From positions 164,387-228,386 of the forward strand of contig NZ_QKYW01000007.1 in NCBI RefSeq assembly GCF_003253735.1: a stretch of DNA of 64,000 nucleotides, read 5' to 3'. Origin of the DNA: Pseudomonas sp. URMO17WK12:I2 (GTDB taxonomy: Bacteria; Pseudomonadota; Gammaproteobacteria; Pseudomonadales; Pseudomonadaceae). Both the position numbers and the translations under genes were made by a program. Shown piece after piece: positions 24,728 to 32,576 of the stretch; the first letter of the stretch is position 1, and each line of letters starts with the position of its first letter. The notes below the pieces were generated by a model. It made no database searches. It was not told the DNA's origin and saw only the letters and a list, made by a program, of their open reading frames with translations.

Positions 24728-25685
24728 GGTGCGTTCCGAAATGTTGGTAGCCACTGTGGCGTGGCTCGATGTCGCGGCCTCTGGCGTCCAGCAGGTGCAC
24801 GCCCTGTCCGGCCTCGACCCGACCGATCACCTGTACAGGCTGGCCCATGGCACGTAGCGCGTCCAGTCTCTCGGCAGGCAGGGTAAAGGCAAGCACGTAG
24901 TCATCGCCACCCCCAAGCGCCAACTGGCGTGCGCTTTCCTCGTCCACGCAAGCCAGCAACGCAGCTGACAGCGGCAGGCGCTGCTGCTCGACGAACAGCG
25001 CCACGCCGGACGCCCGGGCGATGTGCCCGCAATCGGCGAGCAGGCCATCGGAGATGTCCAGCGCCGCCGTGGCGACACCACGCAGGGCCTGGCCAAGCTG
25101 CAGCTGGGGGGCCGGCGACCAGTAATGAGCCAGCAACTCGGCGCTGCCCGGCTGCTCGGCCCGCTCGCCGAGCACGAACGGCAGCGCGCCGGCGCCGTTG
25201 CCCAGCGTGCCGCCGACACACAGCAGGTCGCCCGGCCGTGCGCCAGCACGGGTCAGCGCCTGGCCAGCCGGCACGCGGCCGAATACGCTCAGGGTCAGGC
25301 TCAATGGTCCGCGGGTGGTGTCGCCCCCCACCAGCCGCACATCGCATTGGCGCGCCATACGTTCCAGCCCCGCCGTGAAATCGGCCAGCCAGTCGGGGGA
25401 AACTTCGGGAAGGGTCAGCGCCAGGGTGAACGCCAAGGGTGTCGCGCCCATGGCCGCCAGGTCACTGACCGCAACGGCCAGAGCGCGCTGGCCGAGCAGC
25501 TCACCCGGCGCGCCGGCCGGGAAATGCACACCGGCGACCAGGGTGTCGGTGGACACCGCCAACTGCTCGCCAGCCGGCACCTGCAGCAGGGCGCAGTCGT
25601 CGCCGATTCCCAGCACCACACCATCGGCAGCCTGCGCACAGGCGGCTGCGGCGAAGTAGTGACGAATCAGCTCGAACTCGCCCAA
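24720..25685 (-). CDS. thiL: thiamine-monophosphate kinase
   Basis: ATP-dependent kinase converting TMP to thiamine diphosphate, 321 residues. Conserved family motifs: GIGDDCALLQVPAG, ISTDTLVAGVHF-like STDTLVAGVHFP, ALAVAVSDLAAMGATP, and ALDISDGLLADCGHIA. The start appears to be TTG at 25685, five bases after the nusB stop, with only a weak Shine-Dalgarno, which suggests translational coupling to nusB. It overlaps pgpA by 8 bases. The order ribH-nusB-thiL-pgpA is conserved in Pseudomonas. Confidence 0.95.
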   Translation of the reverse strand: MGEFELIRHYFAAAACAQAADGVVLGIGDDCALLQVPAGEQLAVSTDTLVAGVHFPAGAPGELLGQRALAVAVSDLAAMGATPLAFTLALTLPEVSPDWLADFTAGLERMARQCDVRLVGGDTTRGPLSLTLSVFGRVPAGQALTRAGARPGDLLCVGGTLGNGAGALPFVLGERAEQPGSAELLAHYWSPAPQLQLGQALRGVATAALDISDGLLADCGHIARASGVALFVEQQRLPLSAALLACVDEESARQLALGGGDDYVLAFTLPAERLDALRAMGQPVQVIGRVEAGQGVHLLDARGRDIEPRHSGYQHFGTHRD

Positions 25686-25690
25686 GACAC

Positions 25691-26173
25691 TCAGCGCTTG
25701 CTGTTAAAGTCGCGGACTTCGTCGGCGCGCAGGGTCGGCGCCAGCTTGTCGAGCACGCCATTGACGAACTTGTGACCATCGGTAGCGCCGAACACCTTGG
25801 CGAGTTCGATGCCTTCGTTGATCACCACGCGATACGGCACGTCGATGCGGTTACGCAGCTCGTAGGTGGACAGACGCAGGATGGACAGTTCGACCGGGTC
25901 GATTTCTTCCAGCGGACGATCCAGCAGCGGCTCGAACAGGGCGTCGATTTCCGTCTTCTGGCGCGGCACGCCATGGAGGATCTCGTGGAAGTAGGCGCCA
26001 TCGACCGCGCTGAAGTCGTTGTCGACGCGAAACTGCGCTTCGATCTCGTTCAGCGCCTGGCCGGCGATATGCCAGGAGTACAGTGCCTGCATGGCCAGGG
26101 TACGCGCCTCACGGCGAGCCAGTACCTTGGGGCTGGGGCCTTTCTTCACCGGCTTCTTGTCGTTCTGGCTCAC
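25691..26173 (-). CDS. nusB: transcription antitermination factor NusB
   Basis: 160-residue all-helical RNA-binding protein that, with S10 (NusE), binds boxA RNA and promotes antitermination of rRNA operons. Typical features: a basic N-terminus (SQNDKKPVKKGPSPKVLARR), REARTLAMQALYSW, and LRLSTYELRNRIDVPYRVVI near the middle, then GHKFVNGVLDKLAP. It starts with GTG at 26173, overlapping the ribH stop as GTGA. The longer open frame upstream is an alternative reading of ribH and not NusB. Confidence 0.96.
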   Translation of the reverse strand: MSQNDKKPVKKGPSPKVLARREARTLAMQALYSWHIAGQALNEIEAQFRVDNDFSAVDGAYFHEILHGVPRQKTEIDALFEPLLDRPLEEIDPVELSILRLSTYELRNRIDVPYRVVINEGIELAKVFGATDGHKFVNGVLDKLAPTLRADEVRDFNSKR

Positions 26174-26646
26174 TTGGCCTCCAACTGCGCCAGCAGGCTG
26201 ACCATTTCCAGAGCGGACAGGGCAGCTTCGGCGCCCTTGTTGCCGGCCTTGGTGCCGGAACGCTCGATGGCCTGCTCGATGGAGTCGACGGTCAGTACGC
26301 CGAAGGCGACCGGTACGCCGAACTCCATGGATACCTGGGACAGGCCCTTGGTGCACTCGCCGGCCACGTATTCGAAGTGCGGGGTGCCGCCACGGATCAC
26401 CGCGCCCAGGGCGATGATCGCGTTGTACTCGCCCTGCTGGGCGACTTTCTGGGCGACCAGCGGAATTTCGAAGGCACCCGGCGCGCGGATGATGGTGATG
26501 TCGTCTTCGCTGATGCCATGGCGAACCAAGGCATCGACCGCGCCGCTGACCAGGCTTTCGACCACGAAGCTGTTGAAGCGGCCGACCACCAGGGCGAAGC
26601 GGCCCTTGGGAGCGATGAAAGTACCTTCGATGGTCTTGAGTGTCAT
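26170..26646 (-). CDS. ribH: 6,7-dimethyl-8-ribityllumazine synthase, type I
   Basis: Condenses 5-amino-6-ribitylaminouracil with dihydroxybutanone phosphate in the penultimate riboflavin step. The 158 residues contain VGRFNSF, GAFEIPLVAQK, ALGAVIRGGTPHFEYV and VAFGVLTVDSIEQAIERSGT, as in icosahedral lumazine synthases. I chose the ATG at 26646 by family length, since upstream codons are not conserved. It is one of two lumazine synthases in this cluster; the other is the type II gene at 28528-28989. It precedes nusB with a 4-base overlap. Confidence 0.95.
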   Translation of the reverse strand: MTLKTIEGTFIAPKGRFALVVGRFNSFVVESLVSGAVDALVRHGISEDDITIIRAPGAFEIPLVAQKVAQQGEYNAIIALGAVIRGGTPHFEYVAGECTKGLSQVSMEFGVPVAFGVLTVDSIEQAIERSGTKAGNKGAEAALSALEMVSLLAQLEAK

Positions 26647-26747
26647 AGCGAGTTCTCGAGCTGTCTTTAAAGAGCCAGGGCATGCCATGGCAGGCCCCGA
26701 AAAATATAGGCGATGGGGCGTCAATCGGCCCATCGCGGTCGCCCCCA

Positions 26748-27839
26748 TTATTTGGGGGGCAGGTATTCTACAACTTCCAGGTCGAAACCGGATATCGCAT
26801 TGAACTTCATCGGCGCGCTCATCAGGCGCATCTTGCGCACCCCCAGATCACGCAGGATCTGCGAACCGGCACCGACCGTGCTGTAGGTGCTCGGCGCCTT
26901 GCTGGCGGTTGTGCCATCCGCTTCGCGGATATGCGCCAGCACTTCGTCGCCGCCCAGCGAATGGCCGAGCAGCAGCACCACGCCGCTGCCGGCTTCGGCG
27001 ACTTCGGTCATCGCCGCACGCAGGCTCCAGCGCCCCGGCTGGCGAACCATCAGCAGGTCGCGCATCGGGTCCATGTTGTGCACCCGCACCAGGGTCGGCT
27101 CATCCGCGCAGATGGTGCCCAGGGTCACCGCCATGTGCACGTCGCCTTCCACCGAATCGCGGTAGGTCACCAGGTTGAACTGGCCGACTTCGCTGTCCAG
27201 CGGCTGCTCGGTGATGCGCTGCACGGTGCGCTCGTGGAGCATGCGGTAGTGGATCAGGTCGGCGATGGTGCCGATCTTGATGCCGTGCTGGGCAGCGAAG
27301 GTTTCCAGCTCCGGGCGACGGGCCATGGTGCCGTCGTCGTTCATGATCTCGCAGATCACCCCGCTCGGCTCATACCCGCCCATGCGCGCCAGGTCGCAGG
27401 CCGCTTCGGTGTGGCCGGCGCGGGCCAGCACGCCACCGGGCTGGGCCATCAGTGGAAAGATGTGGCCGGGGCTGACGATGTCTTCGGCTACCGCGTGCTT
27501 GGCCGCGGCAGCCTGTACGGTGCGCGCGCGGTCGGCGGCGGAGATGCCGGTGGTGACGCCCTCGGCGGCTTCGATGGACACGGTGAATTTGGTGCCGAAG
27601 CCGGAACCGTTGCGCGGCGCCATCAGCGGCAGCTTGAGGGTTTCGCAACGCTCACGGGTCATCGGCATGCAGATCAGGCCACGGGCGAAACGCGCCATGA
27701 AGTTGATGTGCTCGGCGGTCACGCATTCGGAGGCGATGATCAGGTCGCCCTCGTTCTCGCGGTCTTCGTCATCCATGAGGATGACCATCTTGCCGGCGCG
27801 GATGTCTTCGACCAGCTCTTCGATACTGTTGAGTGCCAT
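26748..27839 (-). CDS. ribB: 3,4-dihydroxy-2-butanone 4-phosphate synthase with degenerate GTP cyclohydrolase II domain
   Basis: 363 residues. The N-terminal RibB domain (1-205) has the metal and substrate motifs DDEDRENEGDLIIASE, GLICMPMT and the long GHIFPLMAQPGGVLARAGHT, so it should make dihydroxybutanone phosphate from ribulose 5-phosphate. The C-terminal half has a GCH2 fold by position, but lacks the three zinc cysteines of active enzymes: VRVHNMDPMRDLL stands where ECLTGD...CDC is expected, and ICAD supplies its only cysteine. A separate ribA is therefore likely elsewhere. It lies 13 bases after ribE. Confidence 0.94.
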   Translation of the reverse strand: MALNSIEELVEDIRAGKMVILMDDEDRENEGDLIIASECVTAEHINFMARFARGLICMPMTRERCETLKLPLMAPRNGSGFGTKFTVSIEAAEGVTTGISAADRARTVQAAAAKHAVAEDIVSPGHIFPLMAQPGGVLARAGHTEAACDLARMGGYEPSGVICEIMNDDGTMARRPELETFAAQHGIKIGTIADLIHYRMLHERTVQRITEQPLDSEVGQFNLVTYRDSVEGDVHMAVTLGTICADEPTLVRVHNMDPMRDLLMVRQPGRWSLRAAMTEVAEAGSGVVLLLGHSLGGDEVLAHIREADGTTASKAPSTYSTVGAGSQILRDLGVRKMRLMSAPMKFNAISGFDLEVVEYLPPK

Positions 27840-27852
27840 GGTGGCGGTGTCC

Positions 27853-28515
27853 TTAATGCTTCAGGTAGCCGTGTTCGGCGAGAAATCCTTCGGTCAGCCC
27901 CGAGCTGCTCGGCTCGGCGGCCTTGTCACCGAGCAGCAGGCGCTCCAGGTAACGGGCCAGCAGATCGACTTCGAGGTTGACCCGACGGCCGACGCGGTAG
28001 TCGGCCATGATGGTTTCGGCCAGGGTGTGCGGCACGATGGTCAGTTCGAACTCGGCGCCGTCGACGGCATTCACCGTCAGGCTGGTGCCGTCGACGGTGA
28101 TCGAGCCCTTGTGGGCGATGTACTTGGCCAGCTCCCGCGGCGCGCGCACCTTGAACTGGATGGCCCGGGCGTTCTCCTCGCGGGAGACGATCTCGCCAAC
28201 GCCGTCGACATGCCCGCTGACCAGGTGGCCACCCAGACGCGTGGTCGGCGTCAGGGCCTTTTCCAGGTTGACCCGGCTGCCGCTCTTCAGATCGATGAAG
28301 GCGGTGCGTGCCAGGGTTTCGCGGCTGACGTCGGCCCAGAAGCCGTCACCCGGCAGCTCGACGGCGGTCAGGCATACGCCGTTGACCGCGATGCTGTCGC
28401 CGAGCACGACATCACTGAGGTCGAGCTTGGCGGTCTTCACGTAGACGCGCACATCGCCGCCCTTGGGGGTGATGGCGGCGATGCTGCCGATGGATGCGAT
28501 GATTCCGGTGAACAT
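27853..28515 (-). CDS. ribE: riboflavin synthase, alpha subunit type
   Basis: Dismutates two lumazines into riboflavin and a pyrimidine. The 220-residue protein consists of two lumazine-binding repeats: residues 1-97 with MFTGIIASIGSI, GDSIAVNGVCLT, and residues 98-200 with GGHLVSGHVDGVGEI, KGSITVDGTSLTVN. The C-terminal helix for trimer formation follows. It lies 12 bases after the type II lumazine synthase gene and 13 before ribB, so the three are one transcript. Confidence 0.96.
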   Translation of the reverse strand: MFTGIIASIGSIAAITPKGGDVRVYVKTAKLDLSDVVLGDSIAVNGVCLTAVELPGDGFWADVSRETLARTAFIDLKSGSRVNLEKALTPTTRLGGHLVSGHVDGVGEIVSREENARAIQFKVRAPRELAKYIAHKGSITVDGTSLTVNAVDGAEFELTIVPHTLAETIMADYRVGRRVNLEVDLLARYLERLLLGDKAAEPSSSGLTEGFLAEHGYLKH

Positions 28516-28527
28516 AAAGCCTCCTCG

Positions 28528-28989
28528 TCAGACCGGCAGTTCTTTGAGCTTGCGCAGCGTGTCGGCACAGGTCCGCGCCGCTTCGGCGCCCTTGACCACG
28601 AAATGCTCGCGGAAGAACGCCTGGTGCTCTTCGCCGGCATGGAAATGATGGGGCGTCAGCACCGCCGAGAACACCGGCACATCGGTTTCCAGCTGCACCT
28701 GCATCAGGCCTTCGATCACCGCCTGGGCGACGAACTCGTGGCGGTAGATGCCGCCGTCGACCACCAGCCCGGCAGCGACGATGCCGGCGTAGCGGCCACT
28801 GTTGGCCAGGCGCTTGGCGTGCAGGGGAATTTCGAAGGCGCCGCCGACTTCGAAGCAATCGATTTCGCTGGCGGCATAGCCCTGGCGCTGCATTTCTTCG
28901 ACAAAGGCGTGACGCGACTGATCGACGATTTCGCGGTGCCAGCAGGCCTGCACGAAGGCAACCCGGCGCACGCTGTTAGAGGTGGACAT
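28528..28989 (-). CDS. ribH2: 6,7-dimethyl-8-ribityllumazine synthase, type II (RibH2-like)
   Basis: 153-residue second lumazine synthase. It shares little with the type I enzyme in this cluster but closely follows, from memory, the decameric RibH2 of Brucella and Mesorhizobium: VAFVQACWHREIVDQSRHAF, FEVGGAFEIPLHAKRLA, DGGIYRHEFVAQAVIEGLMQ and LTPHHFHAGEEHQAFF. It is the first gene after an FMN riboswitch, and its ribosome-binding site CAGGAG is inside a short hairpin. The ATG is at 28989. It may work under other conditions than ribH or be a flavin-level sensor or store, but both look catalytically intact. Confidence 0.92.
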   Translation of the reverse strand: MSTSNSVRRVAFVQACWHREIVDQSRHAFVEEMQRQGYAASEIDCFEVGGAFEIPLHAKRLANSGRYAGIVAAGLVVDGGIYRHEFVAQAVIEGLMQVQLETDVPVFSAVLTPHHFHAGEEHQAFFREHFVVKGAEAARTCADTLRKLKELPV

Positions 28990-28997
28990 GTTCGACT

Positions 28998-29018
28998 CCT
29001 GTTTATGGTTAAAACAGG
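28998..29018 (-). promoter_or_regulatory. hairpin that hides the ribH2 ribosome-binding site
   Basis: On the minus strand CCTGTTT and AAACAGG form a 7-bp stem with a 7-base loop. The 3' arm runs into AAACAGGAG, the Shine-Dalgarno of ribH2. This is where a translation-controlling FMN riboswitch would place its sequestering stem. Confidence 0.6.
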
Positions 29019-29087
29019 GCAGCTTGGATCGATAGGGATGGTACGGACATGCAGCAGCCGAAGGGCCGCCTTGTCAGGCAATCCCGC

Positions 29088-29236
29088 TCTCTCTTCATCC
29101 GGACTATACCGTCGGCTCCGGAATCACACCGGATCTGCTAGACCCCGGGCGGCTGGTGCCGTACCGGGCGCTCGCGGGCTAGCTGCTTAGCGCAGCATTA
29201 CCGCCGGTGGGGAATCGCACCCCGCCCTGAGAACGT
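29088..29236 (-). promoter_or_regulatory. FMN riboswitch (RFN element)
   Basis: Read on the minus strand, the element opens with TCTCAGGGCGGGGTGCGATT, CCCCACCGGCGGTAAT, and closes with the GTCCGGATGAAGAGAG signature, about 149 nt apart, as in RFN elements. It is about 100 bases ahead of ribH2 and no strong terminator with a U-run follows. FMN binding is expected to repress; control by hiding the ribosome-binding site is more likely than termination. Confidence 0.95.
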
Positions 29237-29308
29237 GTGGCTGCTTGTCGCAGCCGACAGCGTTTTACCACAGTTGCTACGCGGGTGCACGGCGGCCATG
29301 CCTGAGCG

Positions 29309-29500
29309 GCTGTTCACGATCTTCGCGTCGGGATTTATCTAGTTGACTGCTATATGGCAGAAGCAGCCGTTCCCCTATCCCGTGGGAACGGGCCATGCCC
29401 GTGATTTTTCGCGGGCATGGCCCGCTCCCACAATGGATCAGTGAAGGCCGCTTCTGCCTTGTAGCCGCCCGTATGCTTACCAAGAGTCGTGAACAGATTC
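29309..29500. repeat. composite palindromic block between ribD and the riboswitch
   Basis: CTGTTCACGATCTTC (29310-29324) and, inverted, GTCGTGAACAGATTCC (29485-29500) bracket a GTGGGAACGGGCCATGCCC palindrome (29382-29431) and the 15-mer GCTTCTGCCTTGTAG (29450-29464). The palindrome belongs to the REP-like family and the 15-mer recurs at 33891 and 35148. No gene lies in the 29237-29512 gap. Confidence 0.65.
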
Positions 29501-29512
29501 CAAACGGTGCGC

Positions 29513-30631
29513 TCAGCTCGCGCGGTCGGGCACGGCGATAATCCGCCAGTCGTCACCAACGGCGCGCATGTCGACGATCTTCAGGGCCGGCGCTTCGGCC
29601 ATCTTGGCCAGGGGCAGATCCAACAAGGGCCGGGCGCTGGAGCCAAGGAACTTGGCGGCGACGAACAGCTGGTACTCATCGACCAGCCCCAGCCGGGCGA
29701 AGGCGCCGGCCAATTTTGGCCCGGCCTCGACCAGCACCTCGTTGGCACCGCGCGCGGCCAGTTCGAGCAGCAGCTTGCGCAGGTCGACATGGCCATTGCT
29801 GCCAGGCATGGCCAGCAGTTCATGGCCGTCATCGAGGTAGCGGCAGCGCGACGTCGCCGCAGCACAGGTCGCCACCAACGCCGGGCCGGCCTGGAAGAAC
29901 GGCGCGCTGAGCGGTACCCGCAGGCGCCCATCGACCAGCACGCGCAACGGCGGCCGCGCCTGGGCCAGGGCGGTCAGCTCGGCGCCCAGGCCCAGCTCGT
30001 CCGGACGTACGGTGAGGCGCGCAGCATCGGCCAGCAGCGTATCGGCGCCGCTGAGCACCACGCTGGAGCGCGCCCGCAGGCGCTGCACCGCTGCACGCGC
30101 CGCCGGCCCGGTGATCCACTGGCTCTCGCCACTGGCCATGGCGGTGCGCCCATCCAGGCTCATCGCCAGCTTGACGCGCACCAACGGCAGGCCGCTTTCC
30201 ATGCGCTTGATAAAGCCGGCATTCAGCGCCCGTGCCTCGGCCTCCAGCACGCCGCCCTGCACGGCGATGCCGGCATTCATCAGGCGCAGCAGGCCGCGGC
30301 CGGCCACCTGGGGATTGGGATCCTGCATGGCGGCCACCACGCGAGTGACGCCAGCGGCAATCAGCGCATCGGCGCACGGCGGCGTGCGCCCGTGATGGCT
30401 GCACGGCTCCAACGTCACGTAGGCGGTGGCACCGCGGGCCTTGTCGCCGGCCTGGCGCAGCGCATGCACTTCGGCATGGGGCTCGCCGGCCTTGGCGTGC
30501 CAGCCTTCGCCGACGATCTTGCCGTCGCGCACGATCACGCAGCCGACACGGGGATTGGGGTGGGTGGAGTAAAGCCCCTTGCGCGCCAGCTCAAGGGCGC
30601 GCGCCATGAATGCGTGATCGCTGCTGCTCAT
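29513..30631 (-). CDS. ribD: bifunctional riboflavin deaminase-reductase RibD
   Basis: Performs two early riboflavin steps, pyrimidine deamination and ribosyl reduction. The N-terminal deaminase domain (1-145) has zinc ligands His52 and the catalytic Glu54 in PHAEVHAL, plus Cys77 and Cys86 in PCSHHGRTPPC. The C-terminal reductase domain carries VRVKLAMSLDGRTA, ITG and VEAGPKLAGAFA. 372 residues, full length. It starts two bases after the nrdR stop. The FMN riboswitch lies downstream of it, so ribD itself is not under that switch. Confidence 0.96.
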   Translation of the reverse strand: MSSSDHAFMARALELARKGLYSTHPNPRVGCVIVRDGKIVGEGWHAKAGEPHAEVHALRQAGDKARGATAYVTLEPCSHHGRTPPCADALIAAGVTRVVAAMQDPNPQVAGRGLLRLMNAGIAVQGGVLEAEARALNAGFIKRMESGLPLVRVKLAMSLDGRTAMASGESQWITGPAARAAVQRLRARSSVVLSGADTLLADAARLTVRPDELGLGAELTALAQARPPLRVLVDGRLRVPLSAPFFQAGPALVATCAAATSRCRYLDDGHELLAMPGSNGHVDLRKLLLELAARGANEVLVEAGPKLAGAFARLGLVDEYQLFVAAKFLGSSARPLLDLPLAKMAEAPALKIVDMRAVGDDWRIIAVPDRAS

Positions 30632-30632
30632 C

Positions 30633-31097
30633 TCAATCCTGATTCGGCTCGCGGGAAAGACGGTCGATTTCCTCGCGGAACTCGTTGAGGTCCTGGAAGC
30701 GACGGTACACCGAGGCGAAGCGGATATAGGCCACTTCGTCGAGCTTCTGCAGCTCGGTCATCACCAGCTCGCCAAGCACCAGCGACTTGACCTCACGCTC
30801 GCCGGTGGCACGCAACCGATGCTTGATATGGGCGATGGCCGCTTCCAGGCGCTCGATGCTCACCGGGCGCTTCTCCAGGGCCCGCTGCATGCCGGCACGC
30901 AGCTTGTCCTCGTCGAAGGGCTGACGACTGCCGTCCTGCTTGATCAGCCGGGGCATCACCAGCTCGGCGGTCTCGAAGGTGGTGAAGCGCTCGCCGCAGG
31001 CCAGGCATTCGCGGCGACGGCGCACCTGATCACCCTCGGCGACCAGACGCGAATCGATGACTTTGGTGTCGTTGGCGGAGCAGAACGGGCAATGCAT
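30633..31097 (-). CDS. nrdR: transcriptional repressor NrdR
   Basis: Zinc-finger/ATP-cone repressor of ribonucleotide reductase genes, 154 residues. The N-terminal zinc ribbon is CPFC (Cys3, Cys6) with CLAC (Cys31, Cys34), followed by the ATP-cone with VMPRLIKQDGSRQPFDEDKL and a C-terminal YRRFQDLNEF. The ATG at 31097 gives the classic MHCPFC start; upstream residues are not conserved. It is one base from ribD, and this nrdR-ribD linkage is widespread in gammaproteobacteria. No NrdR box is expected here as its targets are elsewhere. Confidence 0.97.
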   Translation of the reverse strand: MHCPFCSANDTKVIDSRLVAEGDQVRRRRECLACGERFTTFETAELVMPRLIKQDGSRQPFDEDKLRAGMQRALEKRPVSIERLEAAIAHIKHRLRATGEREVKSLVLGELVMTELQKLDEVAYIRFASVYRRFQDLNEFREEIDRLSREPNQD

Positions 31098-31171
31098 GGC
31101 TGGAAACGGTCGCAGGCGGGAAAGCCCGCATGGTAGCGCATCAGCACCGCCCGGCGCCAAACGCCTGGATG

Positions 31172-31323
31172 CAGACTGCGTGAAAACTACTGCACTCGGT
31201 CATGCTGCGTTGGAAACCGGCTCAAAAAGCTCATTCACACCAGGTAAACTGCGCTTTCCAACGATTTGCGGGGGCGCATAGCCCTCAGCTGAGCTTCGCT
31301 CGCTACGCGTTCACCACAGTCTG
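31172..31323 (+). repeat. structured palindromic repeat, copy 5 (diverged)
   Basis: The outer arms CAGACTG (31172-31178) and CAGTCTG (31317-31323) pair. The core is recognisable but drifted: CATGCTGCGTTGGAAACCGG, AGCTCATTCACA, TAAACTGCGC. It occupies the nrdR-ybaY gap (31098-31400), which otherwise holds nothing I can identify; both flanking genes diverge, so their promoters must be near. Confidence 0.65.
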
Positions 31324-31400
31324 GGCGTGGGCGCTTTCCTTTGCATTAACCGCTGGCTATGGCGAGAATCCAGGCATTACCCGTTTGCCAGGATCCTCCG

Positions 31401-31841
31401 ATGCCATTGCGCCCGCTCGCCCTGCTCTGCTTTGCCTCTCTGCTCGTAGCCTGCGCCGGGGAAACACCACCGCCGGCCGTCACTGCGCCGGCACCCGCCG
31501 TCAAAGCCGAGCAGCCGGCGCCCACCCCGGCTCACCTGCGTGAACTCACCGGCACCCTGCTCGATGTACCGGCAGGCGCCGACGTGGAACTGGCCTTGCT
31601 GACCATCAACGAGCGCGGCCTGCCGCACAAACTGCTCGGCAATATCCAGCTGCGTGGCAGCGGCGCGCCGCTGCCGTTCCGCCTGCAGTTCAACCCGGAG
31701 AACTTCAACCAGGGCATTCGCGTGGAACTGCGCGGGCGCGTCCATCAGTCCGGCAAGCTGGTGCTGCACATGCCCAACCAGCTGATTCGTGAGCCGCAAA
31801 GCCAGGCCCTTGGCGAAGTCCGCGTGACCCCGGCGCTGTGA
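31401..31841 (+). CDS. YbaY/YscW-type lipoprotein
   Basis: 146-residue lipoprotein: signal MPLRPLALLCFASLLVAC with lipobox LVAC, then a proline/alanine-rich linker and a beta-rich domain (TGTLLDVPAGADVELALLTI ... LPFRLQFNPENFNQG ... VELRGRVHQSGKLV) characteristic of the YbaY/YscW pilotin-like family. Function is unproven; related proteins assist outer-membrane assembly. The ATG at 31401 follows AGGA. Its TGA overlaps the GTG of the next gene, so translation is coupled. Confidence 0.85.
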   Translation: MPLRPLALLCFASLLVACAGETPPPAVTAPAPAVKAEQPAPTPAHLRELTGTLLDVPAGADVELALLTINERGLPHKLLGNIQLRGSGAPLPFRLQFNPENFNQGIRVELRGRVHQSGKLVLHMPNQLIREPQSQALGEVRVTPAL

Positions 31842-32500
31842 GCCCACCGCAGCACCTGCAGGCCGCCTTGCGCGAGCTGCTCGGCGACGCCCGGCTGAGC
31901 GCTACCGTTCTGCCGGACACCGACCTGCGCCTGTGGCTGATCGACCCGGCGAACATGGACCGCTGCTTCAGCCCCGAAGAAACCCGGCGCATTCTCGAAG
32001 AGCCACCCTACTGGTGCTTCTGCTGGGCCAGCGGCCTGGTACTGGTGGACTGGCTGGCGCGCCACCCCGAGTGGGTGCGCGGCAAACGGGTGCTGGATCT
32101 GGGCGCGGGCTCCGGCGTGGCTGCCATCGCCGCGGCCCGCGCTGGCGCCGCGCAGGTGGTGGCCTGTGACCTGGATCCCCTGGCACTGGTTGCCTGCAGG
32201 GCCAATGCCGAGCTCAATGGCGTACAGCTCGGTTATTCGAACGACCTGTATGCCGAGCGCCGCGACTACGACCTGGCCATCGTCGCCGACGTGCTCTACG
32301 ACCGCAGTAACCTGCCCCTGCTCGACCGCGTGCTGGAACACGCCCGCGAAGTGCTGGTGGCCGACTCACGGGTACGCGATTTCAATCACCCGCGCTACCG
32401 GCGCATCACCGGGTTACAGGGCTGCACCTGGCCTGATCTGGCCGAGCCGGAAACCTTCCGCCACGTCAGCCTGTATCACGCCGACGCAGAGGCCTTGTAG
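31838..32500 (+). CDS. class I SAM-dependent methyltransferase
   Basis: 220-residue methyltransferase with motif I VLDLGAGSGVAAIAAARAGA, acidic motif II VVACDLDPLALVACRANAEL and a DLAIVADVLYDRSNLPLL post-II motif. It resembles the nicotinamide N-/ETFB lysine-methyltransferase-like group, often mislabelled PrmA-like. No substrate can be given. It starts at GTG 31838 within the previous stop (GTGA overlap), so both form an operon that may continue with cnoX 76 bases later. Confidence 0.88.
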   Translation: MSPPQHLQAALRELLGDARLSATVLPDTDLRLWLIDPANMDRCFSPEETRRILEEPPYWCFCWASGLVLVDWLARHPEWVRGKRVLDLGAGSGVAAIAAARAGAAQVVACDLDPLALVACRANAELNGVQLGYSNDLYAERRDYDLAIVADVLYDRSNLPLLDRVLEHAREVLVADSRVRDFNHPRYRRITGLQGCTWPDLAEPETFRHVSLYHADAEAL

Positions 32501-32576
32501 CCTTGCAGCGGCGCCCACACTTATAGTCACACCTATATAGAGCCACACTCACTTTTCGCCCGGACAGAGACCGACC

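Noticed and set aside
26682..27980. A 432-codon plus-strand open frame over ribB
   Set aside because: Antisense shadow of ribB, with no domain.
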